Shown: in pieces, positions 51,560-62,424 of the stretch
Position numbering within the stretch: the stretch's first letter is position 1
Layout of the letters: the number at the start of each line of letters is the position of its first letter
NCBI GenBank assembly: GCA_026826555.1
Contig: JAKSZT010054304.1
Location: 31,077,024 to 31,141,023 of the forward strand
Length of the DNA: 64,000 bases
Source of the DNA: Tolypeutes matacus
Lineage: Eukaryota > Chordata > Mammalia > Cingulata > Chlamyphoridae
Reading direction: 5' to 3'
The notes under the pieces: generated by a model
What the model was told of the DNA's origin: nothing
What the model saw: the letters and a program-made list of their open reading frames with translations, nothing else
The model's database searches: none
Program-made: the position numbers and the translations under genes

Positions 51560-52468
51560 TGCTTACAGTCCTACTTTGCTAAGCTCTTATAAAAAATACC
51601 ACATAATAGTTGGTTTTTAAAAGGGGGGGATGGGGAATTTATTGGTTCATGGTTTTGAAGCTAGAAAAAATTAAAAATCAATATGTAAGCCAGATGATGT
51701 TCTCTCCTCAAAGTATGAAACATTCTGGTGCTGGCTTCCATGTCCTTGGGATTCCTTGGCTTGTAACTCTGTCTCATATCACATGGTGATGTCCTCTGCT
51801 TTCTCTTCTGAGTTCCATTGACTTATGGCTGCTACCTGCTCCCCATGGCTCTTTTTATAAGGCCTTATATTAATCAAGGTTCTCCAGAGAAAGAGAACTA
51901 ATATTAAGAGATTTCTTATAGGAATTGGCTCATGCAACCATAGTGATTGGTAAGTCTGACTTTTGTAGGGCAGGCCACAAGTTGGCAACTCAATGAAGGT
52001 GATGTTAAATTCCCCAGGAAAAGCATGCTGGCTGAAGTAAATCTAGAAATTCTTTCTGATTGCTAAAATGTTAAGTTCTCCCTTGAAGTCTTCCAACTGA
52101 TTGGATGAAGAGAACACTTTCATTGCTGAAGGCAATCTCCTCTGTGACTATAGATGTAATTAGCCCAACCATATATGCACTCAATGAATGGTTTAAATCC
52201 TTCTATGAAATACCCTCATAGTAACAATCAGGCCAGTGCTTGCTTGACCAAACAACTGGACACTACAACCTAGCCAAGTTGACACATGAAATTAACCATG
52301 ACAGGCCTCCAGTAATCCCAATTAAGACCCCCTGCCTCAGCTCGTTACACTTTAACCAAAAATAACATCTTTAAGAGGTCTTATTTACAATGGGTTCACA
52401 ACCACAGGAATGCAGATTAAGTTGAAAACATGACTAAACTGTGGTACAAAACTTAATCTATCATAGCA
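51560..52468 (-). mobile_element. Solo LTR, lineage LTR group C, interrupted by another LTR
   Basis: The plus strand reads the reverse complement of group C: tgcttacagtcctactttgc at the left, ggggaatttattggttcatg (complement of an AATAAA region), catatcacatggtgatgtcc and ccccatggctctttttataa. After the inner LTR it resumes ccagtaatcccaattaagac, atttacaatgggttcacaac and ends cttaatctatcatagca. The two parts total about 470 bp. The outer 5-bp duplication is not readable. It lies sense to BRINP3 and keeps an AATAAA on that strand. Confidence 0.72.
51866..52303 (-). mobile_element. ERVL/MLT2-like solo LTR nested in a group C LTR
   Basis: The plus strand begins tatattaatcaaggttctcc, then agagaaagagaactaatatt, ggaattggctcatgcaacca and ttccaactgattggatga. 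It ends ccaagttgacacatgaaatt and aaccatgaca. The reverse complement has the familiar aatttcatgtgtcaacttgg start of an old ERVL-group LTR. A perfect 5-bp duplication, ggcct, flanks it at 51861-51865 and 52304-52308, and removing it rejoins the host LTR. The left terminus has changed from TG to TA. Family assignment is from memory. Confidence 0.8.
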
Positions 52469-52682
52469 AGAAATAGATTTTGTTGAAAAATGGTTATTTT
52501 TTATCAGGTTACATGCAAGGAAAATTTAAAATTTAAGGTTTACAATTGTTAAGTGTGCTTCCTCAGATTTTATGCAAGAATGATTTTTAAAACTCTTCTA
52601 CTATTGAATATTATATGTATTTTATAAATATGTACATATATTCATATATATGTCTATATACACTTAAATATCTGCATATGTA

Positions 52683-52715
<33 letters not shown>
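52683..52715. repeat. (TG)10(TA)6 compound microsatellite
   Basis: Ten uninterrupted TG units followed by about six TA units, in an already AT-rich region. Likely length-polymorphic. Confidence 0.93.
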
Positions 52716-52809
52716 GGACAGATTGCATAAGAGAGTAATATGACTATGTTCCATGGAATTCAAACACTCTTTATATAAAAGTTACCAAGAGAATTTATAT
52801 AATGGACTG

Positions 52810-52887
52810 GAGAATTTGGGATTTTAAGCAAATATGGTAGTTAATTCAGAGAATTTGGGATTTTAAGCAAATATGATAGTTAATTCA
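52810..52887. repeat. 39-bp tandem duplication
   Basis: Two head-to-tail copies of a unit beginning gagaatttgggattttaagc, differing only by tggtag versus tgatag, followed by a partial third start (gagaatg). Too similar to be old. Confidence 0.95.
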
Positions 52888-53524
52888 GAGAATGTCCTTG
52901 TACCTTACAACCTCAAGACAATTTCTGGGAGGTTTGAGGTGGTTAAAGAAATTACTTATAAGTTTGAACATCTGAGAAGAGTTATGGTGGGTGTTCTGTC
53001 CCTGAAAAGGGTCTGAAAAAAAATGGCAAGGCCCAGGAATTCCTTTGCTCCTAGCTTTGCATTGGAACAAAATAATAATCTATATCCCATGTTAAGGTAG
53101 ATAAGCCTAAGAGCAGTCCATAGAGATAAAGAGCATTTCTCATTCATGCTAGAATAACCATGGATGTGACAGTAAGCAGGCAGGCCCAAAGAAGTCTGTG
53201 GCTGAGAAAGAAATATCTTAGAGTTATCTTTTTCAAGAAAGGCCAGATAGTCGTAAAGACATCTCAATGGATACCATCTTGATTAAGTGATGTCCTCGAC
53301 AGCCAAATATGTTACTCCCTACCATCTACCACCAGGTGCCATGTCAATCATCCCAACCCACTTTAAATTAAGGAAGGAAGAACCCAGAATTTGATGGAGA
53401 TTTTTTCTGCCATCTAGTTAAATGGAAGCTAATATCAAAACTTCTGATGAATATAAAGTTACATTACTTTTACTTCTGCAATTATAGAGGATGATTGTTA
53501 GCTATATAATATTAAACATAATAT

Positions 53525-53725
53525 TGATCACCATTTACTGAGTACTCATTATGTCACAAGGAGTAATGAATTATTTCACATTAATCATCTTATTTTATCT
53601 GATCAACTCTTATATAGAGGAGGAGGTATAACTCACATCTTTTAACCTATACTTATATCAGAAAGATTAAGTAACTTGCCCCAATCACACTTGAGATCCA
53701 AGGTCTTAATTAGGAATGTATTAAT
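53525..53725 (-). mobile_element. MIR SINE
   Basis: Reverse complement of MIR: accatttactgagtactcat, cacattaatcatcttatttt, aagattaagtaacttgcccc and a final gagatccaaggtcttaatta. Confidence 0.72.
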
Positions 53726-53729
53726 CCAA

Positions 53730-56008
53730 AACATATGCAATATTAGTAGTTTCTTATTTAAAATACAAATTTGTTATGTGTACATCAGCTACACACTGAA
53801 ATACATAGAAATACCAGTGACATCTTTTTCATATGCCTGTCCTAGTCAGTGACAACTTCATAAGAAGGAGCAAGGGAGAAGAGAAAAAAGCTATTTTCCA
53901 TCACCAAATTGTATCTTAAAGTTTTGGAAGTTTTTTATTACCATCATGTTTCTGGTTACCTTAACAACTGGAGTGACAATAAAAAGATATTAGGATCTTC
54001 TATTTTTTTACTCATAGTCTCAAAGGATGTTTACTATCAAAGTGATGAGGATTTCAAAATGTAGTTTCCATATTTAGTGCTCAAATAGGAGCAATGGAAA
54101 TGTTCCTTAAGAATCACAAATTTTATAAAAGAAAAATAATACCTTCCAACCTTTGCAATTCTTCTCTTAAAGAATGGGGAGTGCTCTGGTCATTTAATTT
54201 TTTGATCTGATCAAATTTTGTCAACTGAGTGAATAAAGTAATACTAAATGATTTAATATTTAACAAACAACAAAATAATATATACTTCAGATACATGATT
54301 AAAGAAATTTGAAAGATTTTCACAGATTTTTTTCACATCTGCATTGACTGCTTATTAAATGTTCTGTGTAGTTGAATATTATAACTTGTGTCACTTAGAT
54401 TACACAAGAAAGCAAGATAAACATGACAAGCATGACAGAATCATGAGACAGCTGCATAATTACTGCAAATGAAAAACCTTCAGTTACATATAAGAAATTT
54501 TAAGAGGAAATCCCTTCGCAGCTTCACAACTTGAATGTATAAGAGAGCTGAGTAATAAATTCTTAGCCTCTTTGAAAGGAACATCTTCAGTTATGCAACC
54601 TGAATGTGAAAATTTTTTAAAAAGGCATTTTTAAGATAAGCCACATATGTTACTGGGAGAGCATTCCTCTAGCATTAATGATATGAACTCTAAACAAACA
54701 ATAAATATAAGAGATTTTTTTCACTATCATTCACAGGTAAGAACAGTTGAAAGTGCTTTCAGCCTGATAAGTGTGAAAAAGTGAAAAGAACATTAAACAC
54801 ATATGGAGGATTTTGCTAAATTTAGTTAAAGCATGTTCTTTATTATAATACAAGTTACCAACTTGCTTTTGTAAGCAGCAAGGAAGAAGGAATATTTTCT
54901 ATGACTTCTAGTCATTTTGTATCCTGTCTGAAAGCTGGGTAGCAGTATGAGAATGAAGACCTAAAATGAGGGAGTATAGATAAGCACGGTGAAAAGTAAT
55001 ATTGCAGTTTCTAAGATTATGTTATGTTATAATTTGGAAATCAAGGTCATGTATGCCTGTTCCCAATACGTAATTAAGCTATATTCCAAAGCCAGTGATT
55101 TTACTCCAAGCCACAGGACAAAACCATTATTTTTTTCCTGAAAGCTTCCTGAATGTAATCAGTAATAAAAAATATAATTATCTTGGGGGAAACCATCTTT
55201 GATAAATCACTATAAAATACAGTAGTTCACTCTGTTTCTACAATATGATAATAAACATTGCTCTTGAATTATTGGCCAAAGTTTGAAAAGTGTTTCTCTT
55301 GATGTAATTTGGGGGAACAAACCTTACTATATTGTTTCATCAAGTGCTTGCTGCTACTAATTATCAAATTACATCTCTAAAAATATCATTTGTAATGTGT
55401 TAAATAATAAATATCAATGTTTATGTAATAAGATAGGTAATTATTAACATGATGATATTGTTTGCTATAAATTAAGTGAAATAAATTACCTTTAATTTTT
55501 TGGAGTTACAAGGAATGCAGAGAAGCAGAAAAAAATGACAATATTGATAGCTTTTTAAAAATTGTAGTACCTTGCAATCATTAGGTTTCTAAGAGGAAAT
55601 AAAATTCAAAAAGCATGTGGAGCTCAATAAACAAAATTCTCATATATCACAAACACCTTTTAGATGATGAAAATGAAAGAGCTTAGCATTTATGAATTTT
55701 TTTTCAGCATGCTTGAATTTTAAAATAGGTGGTTCAAAATTAATGATACACACCAATATGACAAATACAAGAATGTCACAAACATCTAATATTGATGTTA
55801 GAAAGACTGATATCCAGAAGGTAGCTTATATAAAATGTTGAGGGGACAAAAAAGGAACTTTAAAGTTATGTTTTGAATAAGAAAAGAATAGGCACATTGT
55901 TTTAGATAGCAAAATTCTTAGTTTGCTTACAATTTTCTTACAAAATGATACTTAAATAAATGATTTAATGGTTTAAGCAGTAATGAAACTCATAAAAGTA
56001 AAACTATT
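53730..56008. other. Unassigned AT-rich intron sequence
   Basis: About 2.3 kb without a recognisable gene, tail, microsatellite or LTR boundary. Confidence 0.4.
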
Positions 56009-56013
56009 GTTAT

Positions 56014-56458
56014 TGTAGTGTTTTGAAGTTGTAGGTACCGCAGAAAAGCATGTTCTTAAAATTAACCCGTTCCTGTAAGTAAAAAACCTATTGTAAGTAG
56101 GATCTTTTGATGAGACTACATCAGTTAAGATGTGACCCACCTCATTCAGGATGAGTCTTAATCCTCTTCCTATATTCTTGTATAAATGGAATGAATAAAG
56201 AGAGAGAAAGAACTACAGAAGTAAGAAAAGCAATAAAATCTTTAAGAGCAGGAAGAGACCAGCAAACACCCTATGTGACTTGCCAGGTGGCAGAAGAGCC
56301 AAGGATCGATAGACAGCAGCCAATCTTTGGAAAGAAAGCATTGTCTTGATGCCTTGATTTAGACACTCATGGCTTTAAACTGTAGTCAATAAATTCTCAT
56401 TGTTTACAGCCAACCCATTACATGGTACCTGCTTTGAGCATCCTAAGATACTAACACA
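56014..56458 (+). mobile_element. Solo LTR, lineage LTR group C
   Basis: Starts tgtagtgttttgaagttgta and ends gatactaacaca. Flanks gttat (56009-56013) and gttac (56459-56463) match at four of five bases. Internal blocks shared with 24388-25495: ttgtaagtaggatcttttga, taagatgtgacccacctcat, ggatgagtcttaatcctctt, tcaataaattctcattg and gccaacccatta. It is the only uninterrupted plus-strand group C copy, about 445 bp. It lies antisense to BRINP3. Confidence 0.85.
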
Positions 56459-56792
56459 GTTACTACAGACTTGGCTACTTTAAATTCCAGACTGAAATAA
56501 TGTTAAAATCACAGCCAGGAAACATTGAGAAAAAAATGGAGAACAACAAAGATGCCAAAAAGTGTTAAGAAGAAACTTACCACAGCTTTGGAAGGTGGAG
56601 GTAGAGGTAGGGAATAGATATTGAAAACCTCATACTGAAGGTATCAATCCATAATAGCAAGTCCATGCAAACACATAAATCAGAATTGTAAACTGATGGT
56701 TTGAGTAAGAAAGGAACATTCATCAGGAGCCGACATAAAGCCTAGGCCACCAAGAAAGTTAGCCTGAATTACTCTGTAATACCCAAATATGG

Positions 56793-56839
56793 CACATAAC
56801 TATTGAGAAGTCAATTATTGACTTCTCAATAGTTATGTG
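56793..56839. repeat. Perfect hairpin: 22-bp arms, 3-nt loop
   Basis: Left arm 56793-56814 begins cacataactattgagaagt. The loop is tta at 56815-56817. The right arm 56818-56839 is its exact reverse complement. No terminal-repeat transposon or duplication surrounds it. Three copies of atgtgtaact(a/g)gca follow at 56835, 56859 and 56876. Confidence 0.97.
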
Positions 56840-56899
56840 TAACTAGCATTACATATGCATGTGTAACTGGCAGACATGTGTAACTAGCAGACTGAAAAA

Positions 56900-57320
56900 A
56901 AAAGATAATCTTTATATAGATCTGGCACTGTGTTTGTCATTTGTTCTGCCGATGTCCAAAAGAACTTTTATCATTTCTGCATCTACATCAAAATTATGAT
57001 TTATAATTTGTCATTTCCACATGTTCAGGAATATCTAGCTTAAACTACTGAAAGGGATCCTATTACACAATACATTCATAATCCAAAATAAAAGAAAACT
57101 AAACTACTATTTTATAATTTATATTTCTTACCTTAGTATGAAAACTTACTATTATGGTAGGTTTCATAAACTAAAGCTAGTCTGTTAGCAAAATAGTTGA
57201 CTATGGCCTCTTCCTTATGCTTTTAAGATGTCTGAATGTTGTGTCATGCATGGTAGATCTGTTAAATTTTTGCACACACACATACAAAAACTATGTTCTG
57301 TTCTTCCTGGGCACACAGAT
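56900..57320. other. Unassigned intron sequence
   Basis: No recognisable feature. Confidence 0.4.
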
Positions 57321-57321
57321 A

Positions 57322-57612
57322 GACTATTAGGTAATCAGAGATGGCCATATGACAGATTTCTGCCAAGGAACTGTGGTAAGAAGTGGCATGTGCCACTTTC
57401 AGGTCTGTCCTGTTAAAACCTACTATAAGAACTTCTGCCTGCTCTTTCCCTCTACCAGCTAGCTGAAATGGAGACGAGCCCCAGAGCAAACATGGAAGTC
57501 TCATATCAAACATAGCAGATCACTCATGTCATAATAGTATATTATTAGCAAGAAATAAACCTTACTAATATTTAATTCATTAATTTTGGAGTCTCTGTTG
57601 TAGCAGTGAGCT
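57322..57612 (+). mobile_element. Ancient interspersed repeat, unnamed family
   Basis: Most complete copy of this family here: gccatatgacagatttctgc, aagtggcatgtgccactttc, aggtctgtcctgttaaaacc, ctctttccctctaccagcta, then agcaagaaataaacctta and a degraded terminus near gtagcagtgagctt. Confidence 0.55.
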
Positions 57613-57614
57613 TA

Positions 57615-58795
57615 TAATAAATAATATATAGCACTTAGCAATGTCACAAAGCCACTTCCATTCATACACACATGTTGATAGCTGAAACTTTCTTATTTTT
57701 AAAAAACTCCTTTTTTAAAAATCATTAGTATTCTCTTGATTTGGTTGTGAATATTAATGCTGCCTGTTCTTGCTTTTTGATAATAAATTGCTTTCAGGTA
57801 TCAGTGTATTTTATTATAATTTTTTAAATTTGTGCAGCCATGTATACCATCAGCCCTTCCTTCAATCTTAGTTTGAACTATAACTTTCCAGTAACTAGAC
57901 ATTAGAACATATACACATTTGTGTTCACATATGAAATATTGATAAAATGAACAGATATGTGAGTATGTGTCCCTCTGTGAATTTCACAACAGAATTTGCA
58001 CATTTTGACATCTCTTCCTTATCTCTTTGTTTACCCCGGAAGGCCAGAATAGGTAAGGTATGTGGATGCCAAGGGGCAACTTGTCCCAACTAAACAGCTC
58101 ACAGGCAAAATACTTGAGCGCCATTTCCAAAGAATGAATATTTGGTTGAACTGAAATAGTCTATGGTAACCAAATACTAATTATTCTCATCTCATAAAGA
58201 GATGCTACTTCATCTATACATTTTTAGCTCCTTCCCTCAGTGTGCTCCAAGTGTGTTTCCAGATCTACCAGTTCTCCTTTTCTAGTGAGCTCTAAGCAAT
58301 GGGAATAGTAGCCAAGCTTAAACCAGTATTTCTAAGTACTCAGGAATGACATCTGGCAGAATGCCACCAGGAAGAGCGTCCTTATGGAAACAACAGGTCC
58401 CTTTCTATTTGTTTTTCCCTCTTTATAACTTTCAAATTTCCTTTTTTGGCAATTCCTGACTGTCTTGAACTAAAGTCACATTTCTACATACATCAAAGAT
58501 GGGTCGTGTTTGCACTACACATGATTTCTATTACCACGATTATTTCAAGGACATTTAATAAAAGCTAACTAGATGATCTTTTCAAAGATGCTTTCATAAC
58601 AGAAACATAGATTAATAAAACATAATAGAATAAAGAGTATATGCTTCTTGATTCAGCTAGACAATTAAGTCTATCATAAATTTAGGTGTAGTTTCAGTAA
58701 TGAGGGGTTCTTCAGTGATTTGCTTCACTTTGTCATTCATTCACATACCATACACTTATTTTTTTTAACAAGCATTTATTTCACATCTTCTTTAG
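57615..58795. other. Unassigned intron sequence
   Basis: The block 58000-58420 is less AT-rich and unique-looking. No coding frame or repeat hallmark seen. Confidence 0.4.
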
Positions 58796-58800
58796 GCATA

Positions 58801-59460
58801 TGTGGCAGTTTGGTATTATTTGTGAATTCCAAAAAGAAATATATATTATGTTTGTAAACTGATTTGTTCCTCTGGGTGTGATAACCCTTTGATTGTATTA
58901 GATTCATGTGAGGCGTCTGATTAAATTATTTTAGGATTAGGGCTTTGATTCAACCATGTCATTAGAGTGCAGCTCAGTGTTGAATCCCTGCCCCCTCAGT
59001 GGGCTGATAAAACAGACTCTCACAAAGAAGCAGATACACAGAGAAGAAGAACACAGAGAAAAAGAGACAGCTTTTAGACATGTCAGAGGCCCTGAGAAGA
59101 AAGATAAGACTGACAGTCTGATAGTCTGACCTTGTGAAGAGAACAGAGCAGCTGAGCCCAGAAAGAAACAAGCCCCGGGGAGAGAGACACACCTTATGCC
59201 AGCCTACAGGTGACACTGGAAGAAGCTGGGACCACAGAGCCTTAAGAGGAAGAAGAAAGGCTGAACCCTCACAGACATCGCCCACCATCTTGTTCAACAC
59301 ATGGCAAATGACTTTAGGTTACAAAGTACCACTTATGGTACCTTGAGTTGGACTCTTTAGGGCCTTGTGGCTGTAAACTTCTACCCCAAATAAATATCTT
59401 TCATAAAAGTCAACAGAGTTCTGGTACTTTGCATCAGCACCCCTTTGGCCGACTAATACA
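58801..59460 (+). mobile_element. Solo LTR with perfect 5-bp target duplication, lineage LTR group A
   Basis: Starts tgtggcagtttggtattatt and ends cgactaataca. A perfect duplication, gcata, occurs at 58796-58800 and 59461-59465. The 660-bp length, TG/CA termini, an accccaaataaatat polyadenylation region near 59383 and absence of an internal retroviral region define a solo LTR, formed by recombination between two LTRs or by a MaLR-like element. A 5-bp duplication fits class III (ERVL/MaLR), though some class I elements also make it. Related to 20952-21452. It lies antisense to BRINP3. Confidence 0.92.
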
Positions 59461-59569
59461 GCATAGCTTTCTGCCAAAAAATTGGATACAAAGATGGAAA
59501 AAAAACCTGTACCTATCCTTAAGTAACTTTTTAGTATATATATTTATATATATATGCACATACATATTG

Positions 59570-59802
59570 ATAATAGTAATAACTAATACCAACATAATAT
59601 TACCGACATTATTACTATTTTGGATGCTGACTTACCACATGCTAATTGATTTGCACAAGCTGCTTTTAATTCTTACAATATTAATCAAGACAGACATTTT
59701 TCCCTCTCTAATTTACAAATGAGAAAACCAAAGTACAAAAAAGCTAATAAAGTATACAACTATGAAGTGGTGAAATTATGATTCAAGTACAGGCATTTTC
59801 TA
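59570..59802 (-). mobile_element. MIR SINE
   Basis: Reverse complement of MIR: ttaccacatgctaattgatt, cttttaattcttacaatatt, tttacaaatgagaaaaccaa, gtggtgaaattatgattcaa. Its right half contributes part of a 124-codon open frame (59348-59722) that is a chance product of LTR plus MIR. Confidence 0.7.
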
Positions 59803-59804
59803 GG

Positions 59805-62215
59805 CCTTCTCCTGTAGTAAACACATGGACAATATTAGGTATGGTGGTCAAATTTGTTAATGACACTAAGCTACTGCAGTGGGCAGCCGAATCTTAATGT
59901 TATGAGATAGATATCAAGAGAATGAAAGAAACAAAATGAAGATATAACTGGATAGGATAAATACAGTACATGCTTATTTTAATAGATGTAGCTGAGCCAA
60001 ATAGATGCTATTAATGACTAAAATATGGAATTACATTTTAAAAGCAAAATACAAAAATTTATACTAACTTTACTACCTATTTATAAAACACTTGTAGACT
60101 TGAAATGGCTTTACAGCTATACCATCAAAATTATTACCCAATGCAGGAAATGCCTTAACAATATACATAGCAATTGACCATTTATAATTTATATCTTCTA
60201 AAAATTTCCTGTGAAAAGTAGTTTAATTCCTCATAATAGAGGATTATAAATTGTGCAAACTCTCTGAAATATGTGCTTCTAACTTCAACTCATTGATCCA
60301 AGTTTTGTACTCTGAGCAATACAGAATTAATTTACTTACTTATTCTACTTGGCAATCCTTCAAAAATTTATAGGTGTCCATAATGACTTTAATGAGTCTT
60401 TTTATTTCCAAAAAAATCCCAATTTTAGACTTATTGCACAGTGATCTTACTGTCCTCATTGTAATGAGCACAACACTATAAGGGAACCACACTTATATAC
60501 ACCCCCCAACACTCACATACCCCAGATCCTCAGTTTAAAAAAATGATAAAATGTTAAGAATTCTAGAAATCACCAGTTAAGATTACATGACATAAATCTG
60601 CAAGTAGGGTAGAGTGGCTAACAAAGCAGCTTAATTTTCTACTCTGGTTTCACTCTCCCCTTGTCTATCTTAGCTTATCTTGTTTTAGAAGGCACTGGTC
60701 CAACTTCAATTCAAGCGTATACCCTTTAACTCTATGGTCCCAAAATATGAAAAGAATTCTTTCCTATGGCTTCTTCTATCAGAGCTGTGACAGGCTGGAA
60801 ATCTCAAGTCTTTTAAACATACATGAGTAAAAAAGGGGAAATCAACCTAGGGAACTAAAGGAAATATCATTGTAAACATTTCTAATATCATCATCAAAGT
60901 TTGCAGTTTTCCTATATTTTATATATTATCTCAGATACACAATTGTTTTTCAGATAAATAAGGTGAGATTTAATCCCCTAAAAATATTGTAAGAAAAATG
61001 CTCTGAAAATTAATCATAGCCATATCTACATCCCAGAGTTGAGAAGAATTCATCTCTAAGGCAAATTGTATTTTTCTTCATAGAAAATTTCTGTGGACTT
61101 TTAATTGACATATAATTAGGTCTCCCAAAGCAAATCTATAGATGGTGCATGAGATAAAGTTCTGTCAGTTGCTATAACTATTGAAAACTCAAGCCAAAAG
61201 AATGGAGTAGGCCTTCTAATATTAACTGATGTTTGATTTTCTACGCAAGCTGGAAGTTTCTTAAGGTCAAGAACATGGGAAAAACAAGAGATACCAGTAT
61301 CTGTAGGAAGAGGGAAACATCGCCCACAGGAGAGGGATTCCCTCCAGGAAGAGACCTCCTATCTTGGGTACCACCAATGGGCTTGATGAATTTTGATGCC
61401 TGATAGCCACACTGATGTTATCTTCTCTAATCTTCTAATATCTCCCTGATTCTTTTTCTATTGACTTATACAAGTTTCCAGGAAAATTTAGTTAGCCACA
61501 ATTATCATTTAGCATTAGAGAAAGAAGAGACGATTAGGTGAAAGATTTGAACAAAGTGAACCAGAAAGATCTGGATCAGTACTGAAAGGTCATAATAAGA
61601 TAGTCAGAAAAGAAATCAGAGGCAGGAATTAATAGAATGAGCTGAATAGTCATAACTTGAACCTTTGTACCTTTCTCCAAGAACATCTTAGTTTACTTCT
61701 TCAGTCATACGCAAAATGGAGGCTAAAGTTACACTGTTTTACTATACCCCTTAAAGGATGGAGTAAATCCAGAAGAGGAGGATTTCTTGGTCATGAAGTT
61801 ATAAATAATAGGATGGTACCTTCGCCCTACAATTAATTTATCATCTACTTAAAAAAAAAAAATTACCTAGCACAATAGATCTTTTACTTAGATATAGTTG
61901 CTAAAATAAATGTTCAAATAATTAACTGGTTTGATTCTCAATTTAGTCAAAGAAGAAATTTTTTGATTTTTGGTGGTACAAATATTTAGTATGAGGTGGT
62001 GTAAATATATTTCTCATGTTCTGATTCTTATATGAAGTCTTAGTTGCAAATGGATGTTTGAAATTTTCAAAGAATGTATTGCTTGTTAACACTTTATTAT
62101 AACTTAAAAATGAAGATACAAAATACTTTCAAAATAAACGTAAGATATTTTCAGGAAAATAATTTCAACATAAATGAATAGAGCATTACCTGAGGGAAAT
62201 TTTCATTATAAAGGA
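59805..62215. other. Unassigned intron sequence
   Basis: About 2.4 kb without confident features. 61200-61450 is less AT-rich and unique-looking. Confidence 0.4.
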
Positions 62216-62232
62216 GATTTAAAAATCATCAT

Positions 62233-62409
62233 CGGGAAGCGGCTGTGGCTCAATCAGTAGGGCTCCCATTTACCATATGGGAGGCCCCAGGTTCAGTTCC
62301 CGGGGCCTCCTGGTGAAGGCAAGCCCGCCCGCACGGCGTGGTTGGCTGACCCAGCGAGCACAAGCAGCAAGGGGGGGATAAATGAATAAATAAATAAAAT
62401 CTTAAAAAA
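62233..62409 (+). mobile_element. DAS-type tRNA-derived SINE, intact promoter boxes
   Basis: A box tggctcaatcagtagg at 62246-62261; B box ggttcagttcc at 62290-62300. The body carries gcccgcacggcgtggttggc and agcacaagcagcaag, with an AATA-repeat and A tail. The flanking duplication aaaaatcatcat is at 62221-62232 and 62410-62421. Complete pol III boxes and a clean duplication make it the best-preserved SINE here. It lies antisense to BRINP3. Confidence 0.93.
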
Positions 62410-62424
62410 AAAAATCATCATGGA

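Larger units (their letters stand above)
52474..53520. other. Unassigned intron sequence with a microsatellite and a tandem duplication
   Basis: Contains the (TG)(TA) microsatellite and the 39-bp duplication listed separately. From 52890 to 53420 the sequence is non-repetitive and less AT-rich, with a 103-codon minus-strand open frame (52956-53267). That frame has no recognisable domain, signal peptide or codon pattern, so I do not call it a gene. Confidence 0.45.

Noticed and set aside
52683..52715. Z-DNA or CRISPR-like repeat array
   Set aside because: It is an ordinary dinucleotide microsatellite. No spaced direct repeats resembling CRISPR occur anywhere in the window.
52956..53267. 103-codon minus-strand open frame in non-repetitive DNA
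   Set aside because: No recognisable domain, signal peptide or conserved motif, and no convincing splice sites. Kept only as a note in the region description.
59348..59722. 124-codon plus-strand open frame
   Set aside because: It spans the end of a solo LTR, an AT-rich stretch and a MIR fragment. The product is low-complexity and hydrophobic from AT-rich codons, with no domain.
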